Shown: positions 1-10,106 of the stretch, piece by piece
Position numbering within the stretch: position 1 is the first letter of the stretch
Layout: each line of letters starts with the position of its first letter
From: Phanerochaete sordida
Taxonomy: Eukaryota; Basidiomycota; Agaricomycetes; Polyporales; Phanerochaetaceae
Assembly: GCA_019973155.2 (NCBI GenBank)
Contig: BPQB01000192.1
Span: 1-16,041, forward strand
Length of the DNA stretch: 16,041 bases
Direction of reading: 5' to 3'
Program-made: the position numbers and the translations under genes
Notes under the pieces: model-generated
What the model saw: the letters and a program-made list of their open reading frames with translations, nothing else
What the model was told of the DNA's origin: nothing
Database searches by the model: none

Positions 1-1075
1 TACAGCAGCCAGGCACATACCTGCTTTCACTTTGGTGTTCTGAAGTGCCCAGAAGCAAACCAAAGGCCACTTTTCGCTTTTGCAGGTATGTATCTCCACC
101 ATTTCCCCTCCGATTCACTTGCGAATCTGTACTCCCCCGTTTTCATAGACTGCGAATCGATCTGAGATACAGCGCCCACACCATTCTCAACGGTTGCGCT
201 GCGATCTGGGCGATTTCGTCGAAATCAGCCAAAAAGCGCCCGTGGGAAACGACCAGATCTTGAGGATCGCATGGGAACGAAGGCGGGGGATGCAAAAGCA
301 AGTATACAGGGCAGTTTATACGCCTTATGCGATGAGAATCCAGGCGTTTGCCACACGATATTCACACTTTTTTTTTTGGCAGATCCTCGCAGGTCCCCTA
401 CCACTTCCCTGCTACCCCTAGGCCCCCAAATCTCTCGTCTAGCTTCTTTAAGGGTTGCATAACCCTTTGGCATAGCTGAAAAGGGTTCAGAACCGGTGTA
501 AAGGGTTGCAGGCCGCTTTCAGGCCCAGAAAAATCGAAATCAAATATAATCAATCATTTATTATATTCCACAGCGGTTCAATTGGGTCCCTGTCTTCCCT
601 CTATACTATACATACATAGTAAACAGTAATCTACATAGTGTAGAGGCCCCAGGAAGCCAGGGGAGCGAGGGGAAGCAGCAGAAATGGCCCCCAGAAGCGA
701 AATTGATGCCCATGACCGCATTGGGCGCTTCCCGGACAGGTATCCGGTTGGCCCGGTCAGGGTCTCCTTTGTGGCGCTGATGCGCTGATGGCGGCACCGG
801 GAGGCCACACTAAAGCCACAAAGACTCAGCTCCCCACCGTTCTTTTGTGAATAACTCCTTCCCTGTTCATTTTTGGGCTGTCTCCTTTTGGAATATGTCT
901 TTCCGTTAAGCTGCGCAGCTTTCCAGACAGTTTCGAAAATAGGCGCCCAAAACAGTCCCTTTTAAAAACATACCCCTGTAAATGCCCGGAAAATGCGTTA
1001 TATTGCCAACTAGGGCTTGTAGCATTTTTTGCTAAACGATTTATTAGTATAGTAGGGACGTTTTATAAAAGAGCT
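1..1075. other. Non-coding flank, no gene recognised
   Basis: I see no convincing coding region here. The open frames are short, lack recognisable domains and overlap each other on both strands. The 540-1075 part is noticeably more AT-rich than the rest of the window. The only structure I can point to is an 18-bp perfect hairpin at 450-467 (AAGGGTT, GCAT, AACCCTT) followed by two more AAAGGGTT copies within about 60 bp. Sequence homologous to Gypsy pol starts abruptly near 1076, so this stretch is either older host DNA or part of another element that replaced the 5' end of the retrotransposon. Confidence 0.5.
450..467. repeat. Short perfect hairpin with flanking AAAGGGTT copies
   Basis: AAGGGTT (450-456) and AACCCTT (461-467) form a 7-bp stem around a GCAT loop. 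Two more AAAGGGTT copies follow, near 481 and 501. No gene is attached to it, so its role is unknown. It could be a remnant of a terminal or subterminal repeat of a decayed element. Confidence 0.4.
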
Positions 1076-1903
1076 ACATGGTCTGGTGTCACGGTACCAC
1101 TTGAGAACCCGATCACAGTCTACAACATTGACGGCACCCTGAACGAAGCAGGGTCCATCACGCGTCGAGCGAAACTGAACCTCACCGTTGGTTCCTACAC
1201 GTTTAAGGAGGAGTTTCTTGTCACGAACATCGGTCCGGAGGACGTCATCCTCGGACTTCCGTGGCTCAAGAAATGGAATCTGGATATCAATTGGGAGACA
1301 GGAGATGTCAAATTCCAGCTTCGCAGCGAAGCTACTGACACTCCGCTCTCAGGTTTACACCAGATTGACGCCAACCGCGAACAGCGACGCGAATGGCTCA
1401 GGGCTGCTATCATCAACGACACCAAGGATGAAGTCTGGATCTTGGCAGGCTACACGTACTCTCAAGCGATCGCCGTCGAGGCAAACCGCGACAAGTACGC
1501 TAAGACGTTCGAGGAGCTGGTCTCCAAGGAGTACCACCGACACAAAAAGGTGTTCTCCGAAGAGGAGTCTCAGCGACTACCGAAACACCAGCCCTGGGAC
1601 CACGCTATCGACCTCGCGCCTGACGCCTCACCTTCGATCAAGTCTAAGGTCTGTCCGATGTCTCCGATCGAGACTGAGGAGCTTAAGCGATTCCTCGAGG
1701 ACGCCCTCGCCAAGGGCTACGTTGTCCCGAGCAAATCTCCAATCACGTCTCCTGTTTTCTTCATCAAAAAGAAGGACGGTAAACTCCGCTTCGTCCAGGA
1801 CTACCGGAAGCTCAACAACATCACTGTGAAGAACCGCTATCCGCTACCCTTGGCAGCCGACATCATCAACAAACTACAAGGCGCTAAGATCTTCACCAAG
1901 TTC

Positions 1904-1915
1904 AATGTCCGTTGA
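1904..1915 (+). other. Inactivating changes in RT motif A (Asp to Asn, premature TGA)
   Basis: Codon 1904-1906 reads AAT (Asn) at the position of the first metal-binding Asp of reverse transcriptase, and codon 1913-1915 is TGA where related elements have Trp. Both are explained by single G-to-A changes on this strand. The same frame stays open and homologous on both sides, so these are point mutations, not a frameshift. Confidence 0.8.
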
Positions 1916-3101
1916 GGCTACAATGACGTCCGGATTAAGGAAGGCGATGAGTGGAAAGCCGCCTTTGTCACCAACCAAGGCTTGTTCGAGCCGCGCGTCA
2001 TGTACTTCGGCCTCTGCAACAGCCCTGCAACATTCCAGGCACTTATGAACCACGTCTTCGCCGACCTCATCGCTGCAGGCAAGGTCGCTGTCTACCTCGA
2101 CGACATCCTCATCTGGTCCAACGACATCGCCTCCCATCGGAAGATTGTCCACGAAGTACTCGAGCGTCTCGCTCAGTACGACCTGTATCTCCGTCCCGAG
2201 AAATGCGAATTCGAGCGCGACGAGATCGAGTACCTCGGACTCCTGATCCGCGAAGGACAGGTTGGCATGGACCCAGCCAAGGTTAAGGCGGTTACGGAGT
2301 GGCCCACACCCAAGAACCTCAAAGACGTTCGAGGCTTCGTCGGGTTTGCCAACTTCTACCGTCGCTTCATCAAGGACTTCTCTAAGATCTGTCGCCCTTT
2401 ACACGATCTGACAAAGAAGGACGTACCGTTTAATTGGGGCTCCGCTCAGGCGGACGCTTTCGAGACACTCAAGCGCGCGTTTACGACTCAGCCCGTGCTC
2501 GCCATGTGGAACATCGACTATTCAACCAGGATCGAGACCGATGCCTCTGGCTACGCCACCGGGGGAGTTATCGCCCAGCTGGATCCGAACGACAAGCTCT
2601 GGCATTCAATCGCATTCCGCTCTCAGACGATGAGTCCTGCCGAGCGCAACTACGAGATCTGGGACCGCGAGATGCTAGCGATCATCGAGGCCCTGAAAGA
2701 CTGGCGTCAGTTCCTCGAGGGTCTCCCCGAGCCCTTCGACATCTGGACGGATCACCAAAACCTCCAGTATTGGAAGACCGCGCAGAACCTCACTCGCCGA
2801 CAAGCTCGCTGGGCTTGCTACCTAGCCGAATATGACTTCCGCATCGTCTACAAGCCTGGAAAGACCCATCTGATCGCCGATCCCCTCTCTCGGCCGTCCT
2901 CTCTCTACATCTCAGACGACGAGGATAACAGATCCCAGATCGTGCTCAAGCCAGAACAGTTTAAGATCGCAGCCACCGCGGTCTTCGCCAAGATCGCGCC
3001 GCTAGAAAAGTGCATCAGAGATAACTCCGACAAGGAACAAGAAGTTGCCGACGCCCTACAGACGCTTCGCACCAAGGGCCCGCGCCGTCTCCAGAACGGT
3101 A

Positions 3102-3109
3102 CTCTCGAA
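3102..3109 (+). repeat. 8-bp target-site duplication, left copy
   Basis: CTCTCGAA at 3102-3109 is identical to 15631-15638, and the bases on either side differ (A/C on the left copy, T/T on the right). The left copy ends exactly at a codon boundary of the retrotransposon pol frame, and the right copy is followed directly by the next homologous codon. From memory of the family, KDZ/Zisupton transposons make 8-bp duplications, which fits. Confidence 0.92.
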
Positions 3110-3206
3110 CACCCTATGGGCCATGTCCGAAGGATCATGGGCAAGCAACCGCTTGGAGGCGTGGTGCAAGGTTTGCAAGCAGTTGCTTACCGCCTCCTGC
3201 ACTTCC
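3110..3206 (+). repeat. Left terminal inverted repeat of the KDZ element
   Basis: Aligned to the reverse complement of 15534-15630 with a one-base offset at the tip, 52 of the 70 bases of 3111-3180 match by hand count. The best block is 3161-3180, with 19 of 20 identical (GTGGTGCAA then GTTTGCAAGC). Similarity fades beyond about 3180, with a last short match near 3199-3206. The repeat holds two palindromes, CAAGCA-AC-CGCTTG (3142-3155) and CAAGCA-GT-TGCTTA (3176-3189). Confidence 0.82.
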
Positions 3207-3656
3207 TCCGAGCTTGCTGGGCTAGAATCCCTCCCTCAATGCGGTATGAGCCATCAGTCTGTGCTTGAAACTGCGCTTACCCACCTCCCGCAACATATCG
3301 TCGGGCTGACTAAGTAGCCCTGGCCTGTGCTGGCTGCCGGAGCTCGGTCTCCGGGCCCTCGGCTGGTTCGCCCGCCGTACGCTTCCTATTTGGGCAGCGC
3401 GCGCGGCTACCCGCTCAGTTTCCTCATTCGGCGCGGGTGGTTTTTGAAGCAAATACGGTATTTATTAGAATCGGCCGACTACACGGCCTGTAGACAGTCG
3501 CGAGGGCACGAAATGATTACGCAGAGCACGGCATACATGAATAGATACACAACAACGTCGCGGGACCAGTATATAACGCGCACAGCCATGGGTGCGCGCG
3601 GCGGCGATCGGCGGCGGCGACGGGCTGGGGCGATGAGCGGGACGCGCTGCATGGCC
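3207..3656. other. Left subterminal non-coding region
   Basis: This stretch between the left inverted repeat and the end of the minus-strand gene has no supported gene. It should contain the 3' untranslated region and poly(A) site of that gene; an AT-rich patch at about 3450-3470 on an otherwise GC-rich background is a candidate. Open frames here are short and without recognisable domains. Confidence 0.5.
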
Positions 3657-6640
3657 CTACTTGCGTGCACGCTTACGCGACGGCCCGCTGGCCTCTTCGT
3701 TGGACCGCTTCTTGCTGCGCAGGATCGTTAGCAAGAACCGGGTAGCGAATACATTTACTTACCTGCTCGCCGCGGCTTGCAGCTGCACCAGGACCCAGCG
3801 GACGTCTCGGAGCAGGACCAGCCACTGCTCTTCGTCCACAGCCTTCTGGTACCCGCGCAAGCCGGACACCACGCTGAGGAGCCCGTTGATCCCCTTGACG
3901 ACCATGCAGCTCCAATCCCCGGAGCCTCCGGGGACCAGCTGTCCGTCGACGCGGTGACGCCACTGCGGGTTGAGATTGTCCCACCAGGTGGGGAATTCCG
4001 ACGCGTACTTCGGGGACAGCGTCATGTCGAGCGGCTTGTTCCGAGCGTCCTTGATCCACCGTCCGATGACGGTGGGACGGCTTTTGGTAGTGAGTTGACC
4101 GCCCTGGTACACCGCGTCAGCATCGCTCGCAGCAGCGCAGCAGGCCACGTACCGGGTCGTTGAAGCCGTACGTCATCTCTAGCCTCCCCCATGCATTCAC
4201 CACCGAGAGCCATTCGTCGCGGTGCTTCTCCCCTACGCTGGCCTCCCGCATCTTCGCATACAGGTCGCGGAACCAAGCTGGAGTACCCTTGTCGTCCAAC
4301 TCGACCGTATCGAGCGTGGTAGAGGCGCTCGGGCCCGGGCTGGGTTCCTGCGCGGGACCGTCACGCGCCGCGTCGACCGAAGCAGGCTCCTGCGCGGGAT
4401 CGTCGCGCGGGTCGGCCGACGTGGGTTGAATAGGCGCGGCAGGTGGCAGATCCAGGATTGTATTCTCAAGAGGCAGCGGTGGCGGCGCATCAGGCATGGA
4501 GTCTGCTTGGGAAGGCGCCTCTGAGGTCGCGCGTGTATCCGTGCTGGGGGTGGCAGGCGGGATGTCGTACATATAAGCAAGCGATGAGCCCGGGGAGGGC
4601 GGCGTTGAGAGCGAGTCTGATGAGGGTGTTAAGAGCCCCGTAGAGGTTGCCGTGAAGTCGTCCAGGTCGAGGTCGAAGTCGAGGTAGGGGATGGGCGCGT
4701 TCATCATCGCCGCCTCGATGTCGATGAACTGGGGCAGTGGGTCGTCCGGATTGGCTGGCATGGGGGGGAGCAAGGACAGAGAGGAGAGAGGCGTGTGAGA
4801 GACATAATTATGGGGGTTCGGGATGTCCAGCTCAGTCGACGGGAGCTGTACATGGCCGTCGTCGTCGTTTGCGCTGGCGGCGTCGGGGTTGAGAGTGAAA
4901 ACGGGCGCTCCGTCAAAGATGTCGTCAGCCTTGATTCCAGACTCGGTCGAGGCGCCCGCGGCGGACGAGCCAATGGACGAGCCAAGCGCGCCGACTGCAG
5001 AAGCGCTGGCCGTGGTGGCGCTTTGAGCATTAGACCCTGCTCCCTGTGCCGCCGCCTGCGTCTTCTTCGCTTTCTTCCCCTTCGCCTTCGCCTTCCTCCT
5101 CTTCTTTGCCACCTCCTCTGCCATCTCCTGCGCCTTATCCTCGCGCTCTCGCTCGTATGGGTCAACAACGATGACCCGGAACGCCCTATCTTCCGGTACG
5201 TTCACCGGCTTCATGTCGTTCATTGTAGCCTCTAGGAAAACATAGGGTAAGTCTTGCTGACTGACCCCAGGTCCCGGTCAAGCACGTACCCGAAGTCGAA
5301 GCCACGAAGTTGACGAAAGAGCCGATGACCTGGTTGCGGTACGCGTCCGGGTCGTACTGCGCGAAGTTCTGGTTGGTACGGACGGAGTGGCCGTAGTGGA
5401 CGCCGACACATCGATACACGCCTCCAGACTCCTTCGGCGCCGATCCAGCAATGAGAGATATCACTCCAAGTCCGGTTTGCTCGCTGACGAGCTTGAGGAG
5501 CGGTGTGACGACACGTGAAAGGCGGGCAGTGGCCCTACATATCAAGAAGGTATGGGTACTCGAATTAATCGCGACGACTACGTAACTCACTCAGCCTGCA
5601 CCTCAGGGTCAGCGACTCCTCCCTCACCCCCCTCCACTTGCTTCTTGTACTCGCGCATGCGCTCGGCATGGCGCTCCTTCGCGATGGCCGCCAGCCGGTC
5701 CTGATCGACGGCGTCAAGAGCAGCAAACTGGTCGCGGGCGATCTTGTTGCGCAAGGCGATGCCCTTGTTGTCAGCCGTCTCGAGCAGGCGGTACTCAAGC
5801 ATAAGCTTGTCCCTGTACTCGGCGGCGTAGACCTGCCAGGCAGGGATCATGCGCGGAGCCCCGTTCTGCGGCCTATTGAGGGCTTGAAGGGTCGCCCGCC
5901 ACGGGTTCCTATCCGTCATCCCCGCGCTTCTCTGCTTCCAGCGGAAGAAGTTGATGACGGCCTGTGGCTGGTGAGTCTTTATGTCGTTCTCGGTGTGCTG
6001 TAGTACTCACGTCGTTCACCACGACAGTGGCCAGCTGGTCGTCCATGCCCTCCACCTTCTTCCCCAGGATCTCCCGGGCCCTTGCCAAGGAGACGTTCCC
6101 CCAGAACGCCCTGCTGACCTTGTACCAGAACTCGACGAACCGACCGGACTTCCCGCGTGAGGTCGTACGGTCGATCGCGAGGAACTCGGGCACCAGGGCT
6201 TCCAAGAGGTCCTTCTCGGCGCCCTTGAAGTTCCCCGGGTTGCCGGCCTTCCCGCCCTTCGCGGCCTCGCGCTCGGCCTTGGTCTTGGTGCGGCGAATCG
6301 TGGGCATGCCCTTCGCCATCGCCGTCGTCCACAGGTCGTCCGGCTTCTCGGCGAAGGTGTGCTCGTCGCGTTCGACGTCGTCGGTGTCGCCGGCTTCGTT
6401 GCTGGACGTGGCCACAGTCGACTCGCCATCGGTGACCTCGGGGGCGTGGGGCGCTTCGGCGGCGTGGGGCGTGTCGGCGGCGTGGGGTGTGTCGGCGGCG
6501 TGGGACGTGTCGGCGGCGTGGGACGTGTCGGAGGCGTGGGACGCGGCGACGGTGTGGGACGCGGCGACGGTGTGGGACGCGGCGACGGTGTCGAGTGCGT
6601 CAAGCATGTTGCTTGGGGCTTGGGTAGTCGGTTCGGACAT
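3657..6640 (-). CDS. Transposon-borne protein of an uncharacterised Agaricomycete family (907 aa, 6 exons)
   Basis: Exons read on the minus strand: 6640-6011, 5961-5591, 5534-5290, 5231-4153, 4103-3763, 3714-3657. All introns are 48-58 bp with GT...AG ends, and the spliced length is 2724 bases with stop TAG. Order: hexapeptide His repeats (residues 18-71); a basic segment leading to GNPGNFKG (133-140) and an aromatic block with FVEFWYKVSRAFW (168-180); NFFRWKQR (214-221); a helical stretch (about 240-325); a very basic segment (458-472, KKRRKAKAKGKKAKK); a long Pro/Ser/Asp-rich linker; and a C-terminal Trp-rich domain (about 783-885) ending in KKR and RKRARK, likely nuclear signals. I know this N- plus C-terminal arrangement as a recurrent Agaricomycete protein type without assigned function. 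Its place in the element suggests a DNA-binding accessory factor, which is inference. An upstream in-frame ATG at 6673 would add 11 residues. Confidence 0.82.
6428..6589 (-). repeat. 18-bp coding tandem repeat (hexapeptide units)
   Basis: About nine 18-bp units encode eight hexapeptides ending in His (residues 18-65 of the 907-aa protein) and a degenerate ninth. There are two subtypes: three TVAASH copies first, then ASDTSH, AADTSH, AADTPH twice and AAEAPH. Near-identical neighbouring units point to recent slippage or unequal exchange, so the copy number probably varies between element copies. Confidence 0.85.
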
Positions 6641-6890
6641 GGGCTGAGGCTTGGTGCGTGAGCAAACGAACATACGCAAGCCGCTCCTTAAGGCTTATTT
6701 TTTTTCGTCGCCCAGGACCGCCAGGACGCTGCGAAACAAATCCTTTGCCGGTCGGATCACTTGGTACGTGCCATTTCGAGCGACGTGTCGTCGGGCGGTC
6801 CATGAATTCCGTCCTCAAAGACTTCGCTTCTGCAGAAACTCCACGCTGTCACCCTTGAAGAGGCAACATAGCCGAGCACCGTCCCCTCCG

Positions 6891-6905
6891 TAAGCACGCT
6901 GCTTG
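6891..6905. promoter_or_regulatory. TIR-like palindrome, divergent promoter copy 1
   Basis: TAAGCA-CGC-TGCTTG differs from the palindrome of the transposon ends by one base in the left arm and has a 3-base spacer. It is followed by GCCGGT. Regulatory function is inferred from position only. Confidence 0.5.
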
Positions 6906-6962
6906 GCCGGTGCCTCGCGCTGCAATTTTTCAGGGGTAAAGTCACTGGATGGTCCTCCTCCC

Positions 6963-6977
6963 CAAGCAGCTTGCTTG
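6963..6977. promoter_or_regulatory. TIR-like palindrome, divergent promoter copy 2
   Basis: CAAGCA-GCT-TGCTTG is a perfect 6-bp inverted repeat with a 3-base spacer, 72 bp from copy 1, followed like it by GGCCGG. It sits about 130 bp before the ATG of the 374-aa gene. Confidence 0.55.
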
Positions 6978-7034
6978 GCCGGCAGTGTCGCGGAGTCGCT
7001 GTTAAGAGGTAATCGAACTCTAATCCCCTTGACG

Positions 7035-7040
7035 TATATC
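7035..7040 (+). promoter_or_regulatory. Possible TATA box for the 374-aa gene
   Basis: TATATC lies 65-70 bp upstream of the ATG at 7106, a plausible distance for a fungal gene with a short 5' untranslated region. Only the position and the short motif support it. Confidence 0.35.
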
Positions 7041-7105
7041 AGATCCTCGCCTGCGTTGCACTCCTCAAGCGACCATTCACCTCAGCCCCCATCATCGCCG
7101 CTCCC

Positions 7106-8387
7106 ATGGTCACCACCACCGCTCCCAAGGTTCCTGGCGGCGGCGACTGCACTTGCGTCGTCGTGTGCCCCGTCCACGACGTCTCTATCGTGTCGCAGGC
7201 CGCTGAGTTCCACGACTTCTGCCACTGCGACCACGCCGACGACGCGATGCCGCCCCTCGAGACCTACACTGAAGAGCCTGACGACGACGACGACGCCGCC
7301 GGGGAGGCCTTCTGCAACGTCGACGACGAAGTCCTTTCCGCCTTCAGCGGCATGACCTTTGGGTGAGTCGTACTGCGCTGCCTCGAGATCGCGGCTGACT
7401 CGACGATCTCCAGCGCGGGTTCCACCACAGCTGTCCCGACCGCAAGCTCGTCTAGCACCGCCGGCGTGTTCACCGTGCCTCCCGCCGCCGCCACTCCCGC
7501 TCCCCGCGCCACCGCTGCTCCCGCTCGCCGCACCGCCGCTGCTCCCGCTCCCACTCCCCCTGCCGCCCCCGCTGCCGCCGCCCCGGTAGCTCCCGGTGCT
7601 GCTCCTGCCGGGCCCACGCTTGCGGATTTCATTCTGTGGCTACGGGCGCACGGAGTCATCCGGGATGGCGAGCTCACCGTGCTCGACAGCGTCCCGCGGG
7701 ATATTCTTATCGCCCATCAGTCTGCCGTTTACCTCATGGGATACGGCCGAGACCCCAAGCAGCCGGCGCTTGGTCCGTGCGCTGCCGTTCTTGGCGGGTG
7801 GTAAGCGATTCCTCGCGTACCTGCTTTACCATGCTGACTCGGAGTTTACATAACCTAGGACCCAGTGCGCCCGCATGGTCAACAAGGTGTCCGGTGCCGC
7901 GCACAGGAAGGTCAGCACTGTCACCGAGGCCTTCCAGCTCTGGAAGGAGGCCTGCAACAACGGTAACTTCGACGAGCTCACTATCCACCCCGAGTCCATC
8001 TTCCCGCGCCTCGTCACGCGCGCGGAGCTCGCTCGCCGCCAAGCTGCCGCTGGACTGCCGCCTCTCGAGCCCCCTCCCGCCACCGCTCCCACGCCTGCCC
8101 CCGCTGTCCCCGCCCCTGTCCCTGTTACCACCACCGGACCCGCTCCCGCTGCCGGCGCTGGCACGCCCCTCTTCTACGTCGTCCTCAAGGGCGCCAGGCC
8201 GGGCCTGTACTACACCCGGTACGCAGAACGATCGTCTACGGCGGGTCTGTACTAATATGGTCATAGTGCCGGCTTCCGCGCGGGCAGGGGCACCAACCCG
8301 ATGGCCGTTGGCCTCGTCTTCTCGAGCGAGGACGAGGCAGAGACGTGGTGGATGGCCAACAGCGGCACCAGCGAGATCGTGGAGTGA
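7106..8387 (+). CDS. Pro/Ala-rich protein with two RNase H1 N-terminal-like segments (374 aa, 4 exons)
   Basis: Exons: 7106-7362, 7414-7800, 7859-8218, 8267-8387, with introns of 51, 58 and 48 bp. The last intron has a TACTAAT branch site, and the stop is TGA. The N-terminus has a Cys/His cluster (C15, C17, C21, H24, H36, C39, H40, C41, H43) that could bind metal, then an acidic stretch. Two Pro/Ala-rich linkers separate the folded parts. Segment A (about 190-246) starts YLMGYG and runs through W215 and VSGAAHRKVS to TEAFQLW. Segment B (321-363) has YVVLKGARPGLYYT then FSSEDEAETWW. Both resemble the small N-terminal domain of eukaryotic RNase H1 and caulimovirus viroplasmin, which binds RNA-DNA hybrid or double-stranded RNA; many basidiomycete proteins carry it without the nuclease. 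No RNase H catalytic domain is present. In both segments an intron interrupts the domain. The role in the transposon is unknown. Confidence 0.78.
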
Positions 8388-10081
8388 GCGCCCTCCCGGC
8401 TCCCGTTCGTCGTCTCGCTCGTGTCGCGGGACTCTGCCCTGGTTTCGTGTGTCCGTGCTTGGGAGTGTTTGTGTCTCGTGATTGTCATGTACGAACCTTC
8501 GTGTTATTTACGGTCTCCCGCTTGCCTTGTACTCTAGAATATTCCCACCCCGCTCAGAATGTCGTGCTTCCTGGTCGCTCAAATATACACGTGTGCTCTT
8601 GCGAACTAATACGGGCGTGGTGCGTGTGAGAAATAGTGACAGCTGCCTCTCAGAGCGCTGTTTGACCGGGTGGAGATGCGCCGCGGCGAGAATCAGGCTG
8701 ATCGTCCACGTCACGGCGTCGTGCCCGCATCTCCTGACGCTGTGCGCAGAGGGCTCGCCGCTGTGCGGAACGATGAGCACGATGTCGGGCCGGTTCGATT
8801 GCAAACTTCACGTCGAGCTGCGCATTCGCGGTGAGTGAGTGCGTTCGCCAGGCCGCTATCCGGCACCGTTCGATCTCGAGCCTGTAGGGTCCCATTAACT
8901 TCGGCCAACCTGCGTGAATTGATTGTAGTACTGTGCTCTGAGATGCTACAGAATGATCAGTCAAGGGGTACGCGAAGAAACGAGTGAGATTGGAGAGCTC
9001 TGGCCGTGACGATGCTCTGAAGCGCTGCGACATGACCCGTATTTGGAAGGTCTCCGCGGTCATCTCTGGTATTCTGTACGGTCCTTCACAGGATACCCCG
9101 TCAGGCACAGTATACGAGCACAAGTGAGGAGACATGAGGACTCTGTAGTAAATTTTGTAATAATTTAGGATGCCGTAACAGCATGTAACAGTGTGATATG
9201 TGCTCTGAGCTGCCGTGAAGTCTCCGAAAACACTGTGTTCGATTTATGAGACCTCACAAGCGCACCCGTGGCACCTCAAGATGCTTCTATACTATGCTTA
9301 GACGTGTAAAAGATGTTCAGTATTTAGCTGCTATTTCTTAGGGACGTGGATGCGTCAGGACGCACACCTAGCTTCCGAGGCGGGGCGCTCATGCAAATCT
9401 CGCACGAAACCTACTCGGACGTGCCACTCCTGGTCGCGCCCTTCACAGACGGGTACTGCGGGTCATGTCGCAGTGTAGTGCCATTGCAGTAGTACATGAT
9501 AGATGCCTACAAACGGCTCCTCGCATCTTCAACACATCGCGACGGTAGGTGCTCATCCGCTGTCTACAACGTACACTACTAGGTCCGAACCGCACTGTAT
9601 CCCACATGTACCCCACACCAGGTGACAATCGCATACCACCGTAGTCATGTACGCATCTATTAGTCTCGGAAAGTCCACTCGCGCGGTCCACACAAGTGGC
9701 GGACGCACCGTGACCGTACATGCTCATCCGGTGTCCATCACCATGTAACGGTACAGCTCACCTGAACTCTCTGTGCTCTGTGTGCACATGACCCCCGGAT
9801 ATCGATCGCTTATCAGCGTGAGTACGTACCAGTTTCGGAGTGTCAGACTGGCTGCGCGTGCAGTTCGTACGGATGGCCGATGTAATCAGCCGGTACGACG
9901 ACCTCCGCGCTGCGCAGGTACACTGCTTCAGGACGTAAGGTGCTGCGTCGACACCATGCGCCCCAGCGCAGCGCTAGTAGCTGTTTCTGCAAGATTAGTA
10001 TAGACAGTTCGTGACACTGTGGCACTTACATGGCTATGCATTCGCAGTTCACGCACAGGCGGCGCTGTCTGTATGCCGTAC

Positions 10082-10106
10082 CGTACTCCGAGAAAGTCGG
10101 AGTACG
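10082..10106. repeat. Perfect 10-bp inverted repeat with 5-base loop
   Basis: CGTACTCCGA (10082-10091) and TCGGAGTACG (10097-10106) are exact reverse complements around GAAAG. The stem is GC-rich and would be stable as RNA. No flanking gene explains it and no T-run follows, so it is not a bacterial-type terminator. Confidence 0.6.

Larger units (their letters stand above)
1076..3109 (+). pseudogene. Ty3/Gypsy retrotransposon pol, 5'-truncated, mutated and split (PR-RT-RNase H part)
   Basis: One reading frame encodes, in order, the C-terminal part of the retroviral-type aspartic protease (about 1079-1330, with the flap-region motif VYNIDGT and ILGLPWLKKW, but without the DSG active-site segment, which lies upstream of the truncation), reverse transcriptase (about 1600-2290) and RNase H (about 2500-2890, with TDASG at 2537-2551 and WTDHQN). 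The RT keeps YLDD at 2093-2104 but has two clear defects. Codon 1904-1906 encodes Asn where the family has the catalytic motif-A Asp. Codon 1913-1915 is TGA in the middle of RT, after which homology continues in the same frame. The frame then stops at 3109, where the KDZ element is inserted in the linker before integrase. No gag, LTR or primer-binding site is visible. This copy cannot make a functional polyprotein. Confidence 0.93.
6641..7105. promoter_or_regulatory. Divergent intergenic promoter region of the KDZ element
   Basis: The 465 bp between the start codons of the minus-strand 907-aa gene and the plus-strand 374-aa gene must hold both promoters. On the plus side, TATATC at 7035-7040 lies about 65 bp before the ATG. 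On the minus side, an A-rich stretch (the T8 run at about 6697-6704) lies about 55 bp before the ATG. Two palindromes related to those in the transposon ends lie in the middle (6891-6905 and 6963-6977), each followed by GGCCGG. Confidence 0.6.

Noticed and set aside
450..520. Three AAGGGTT copies as telomere-like repeats
   Set aside because: The copies are spaced 20-30 bp apart and one is inverted; there is no tandem TTAGGG array.
578..808. Minus-strand frame or tRNA-like stretch
   Set aside because: I could not fold a tRNA cloverleaf or find A/B boxes in order, and the encoded peptide has no domain.
1064..1070. TATAAAA just before the Gypsy sequence, as a promoter
   Set aside because: It sits at the truncation edge in an AT-rich stretch, and the downstream frame is a broken pol fragment without a start codon; probably coincidence.
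1188..1829. Plus-strand frame of 213 codons, very rich in Ser, Arg and Thr
   Set aside because: It overlaps the retrotransposon pol frame, which has clear protease and RT motifs; the Ser/Arg bias is typical of a shadow frame.
8650..9135. Minus-strand frame of 161 codons in the gene-free interval
   Set aside because: It has no recognisable domain, an Arg-rich random-like composition, no plausible splice extension and no promoter signal.
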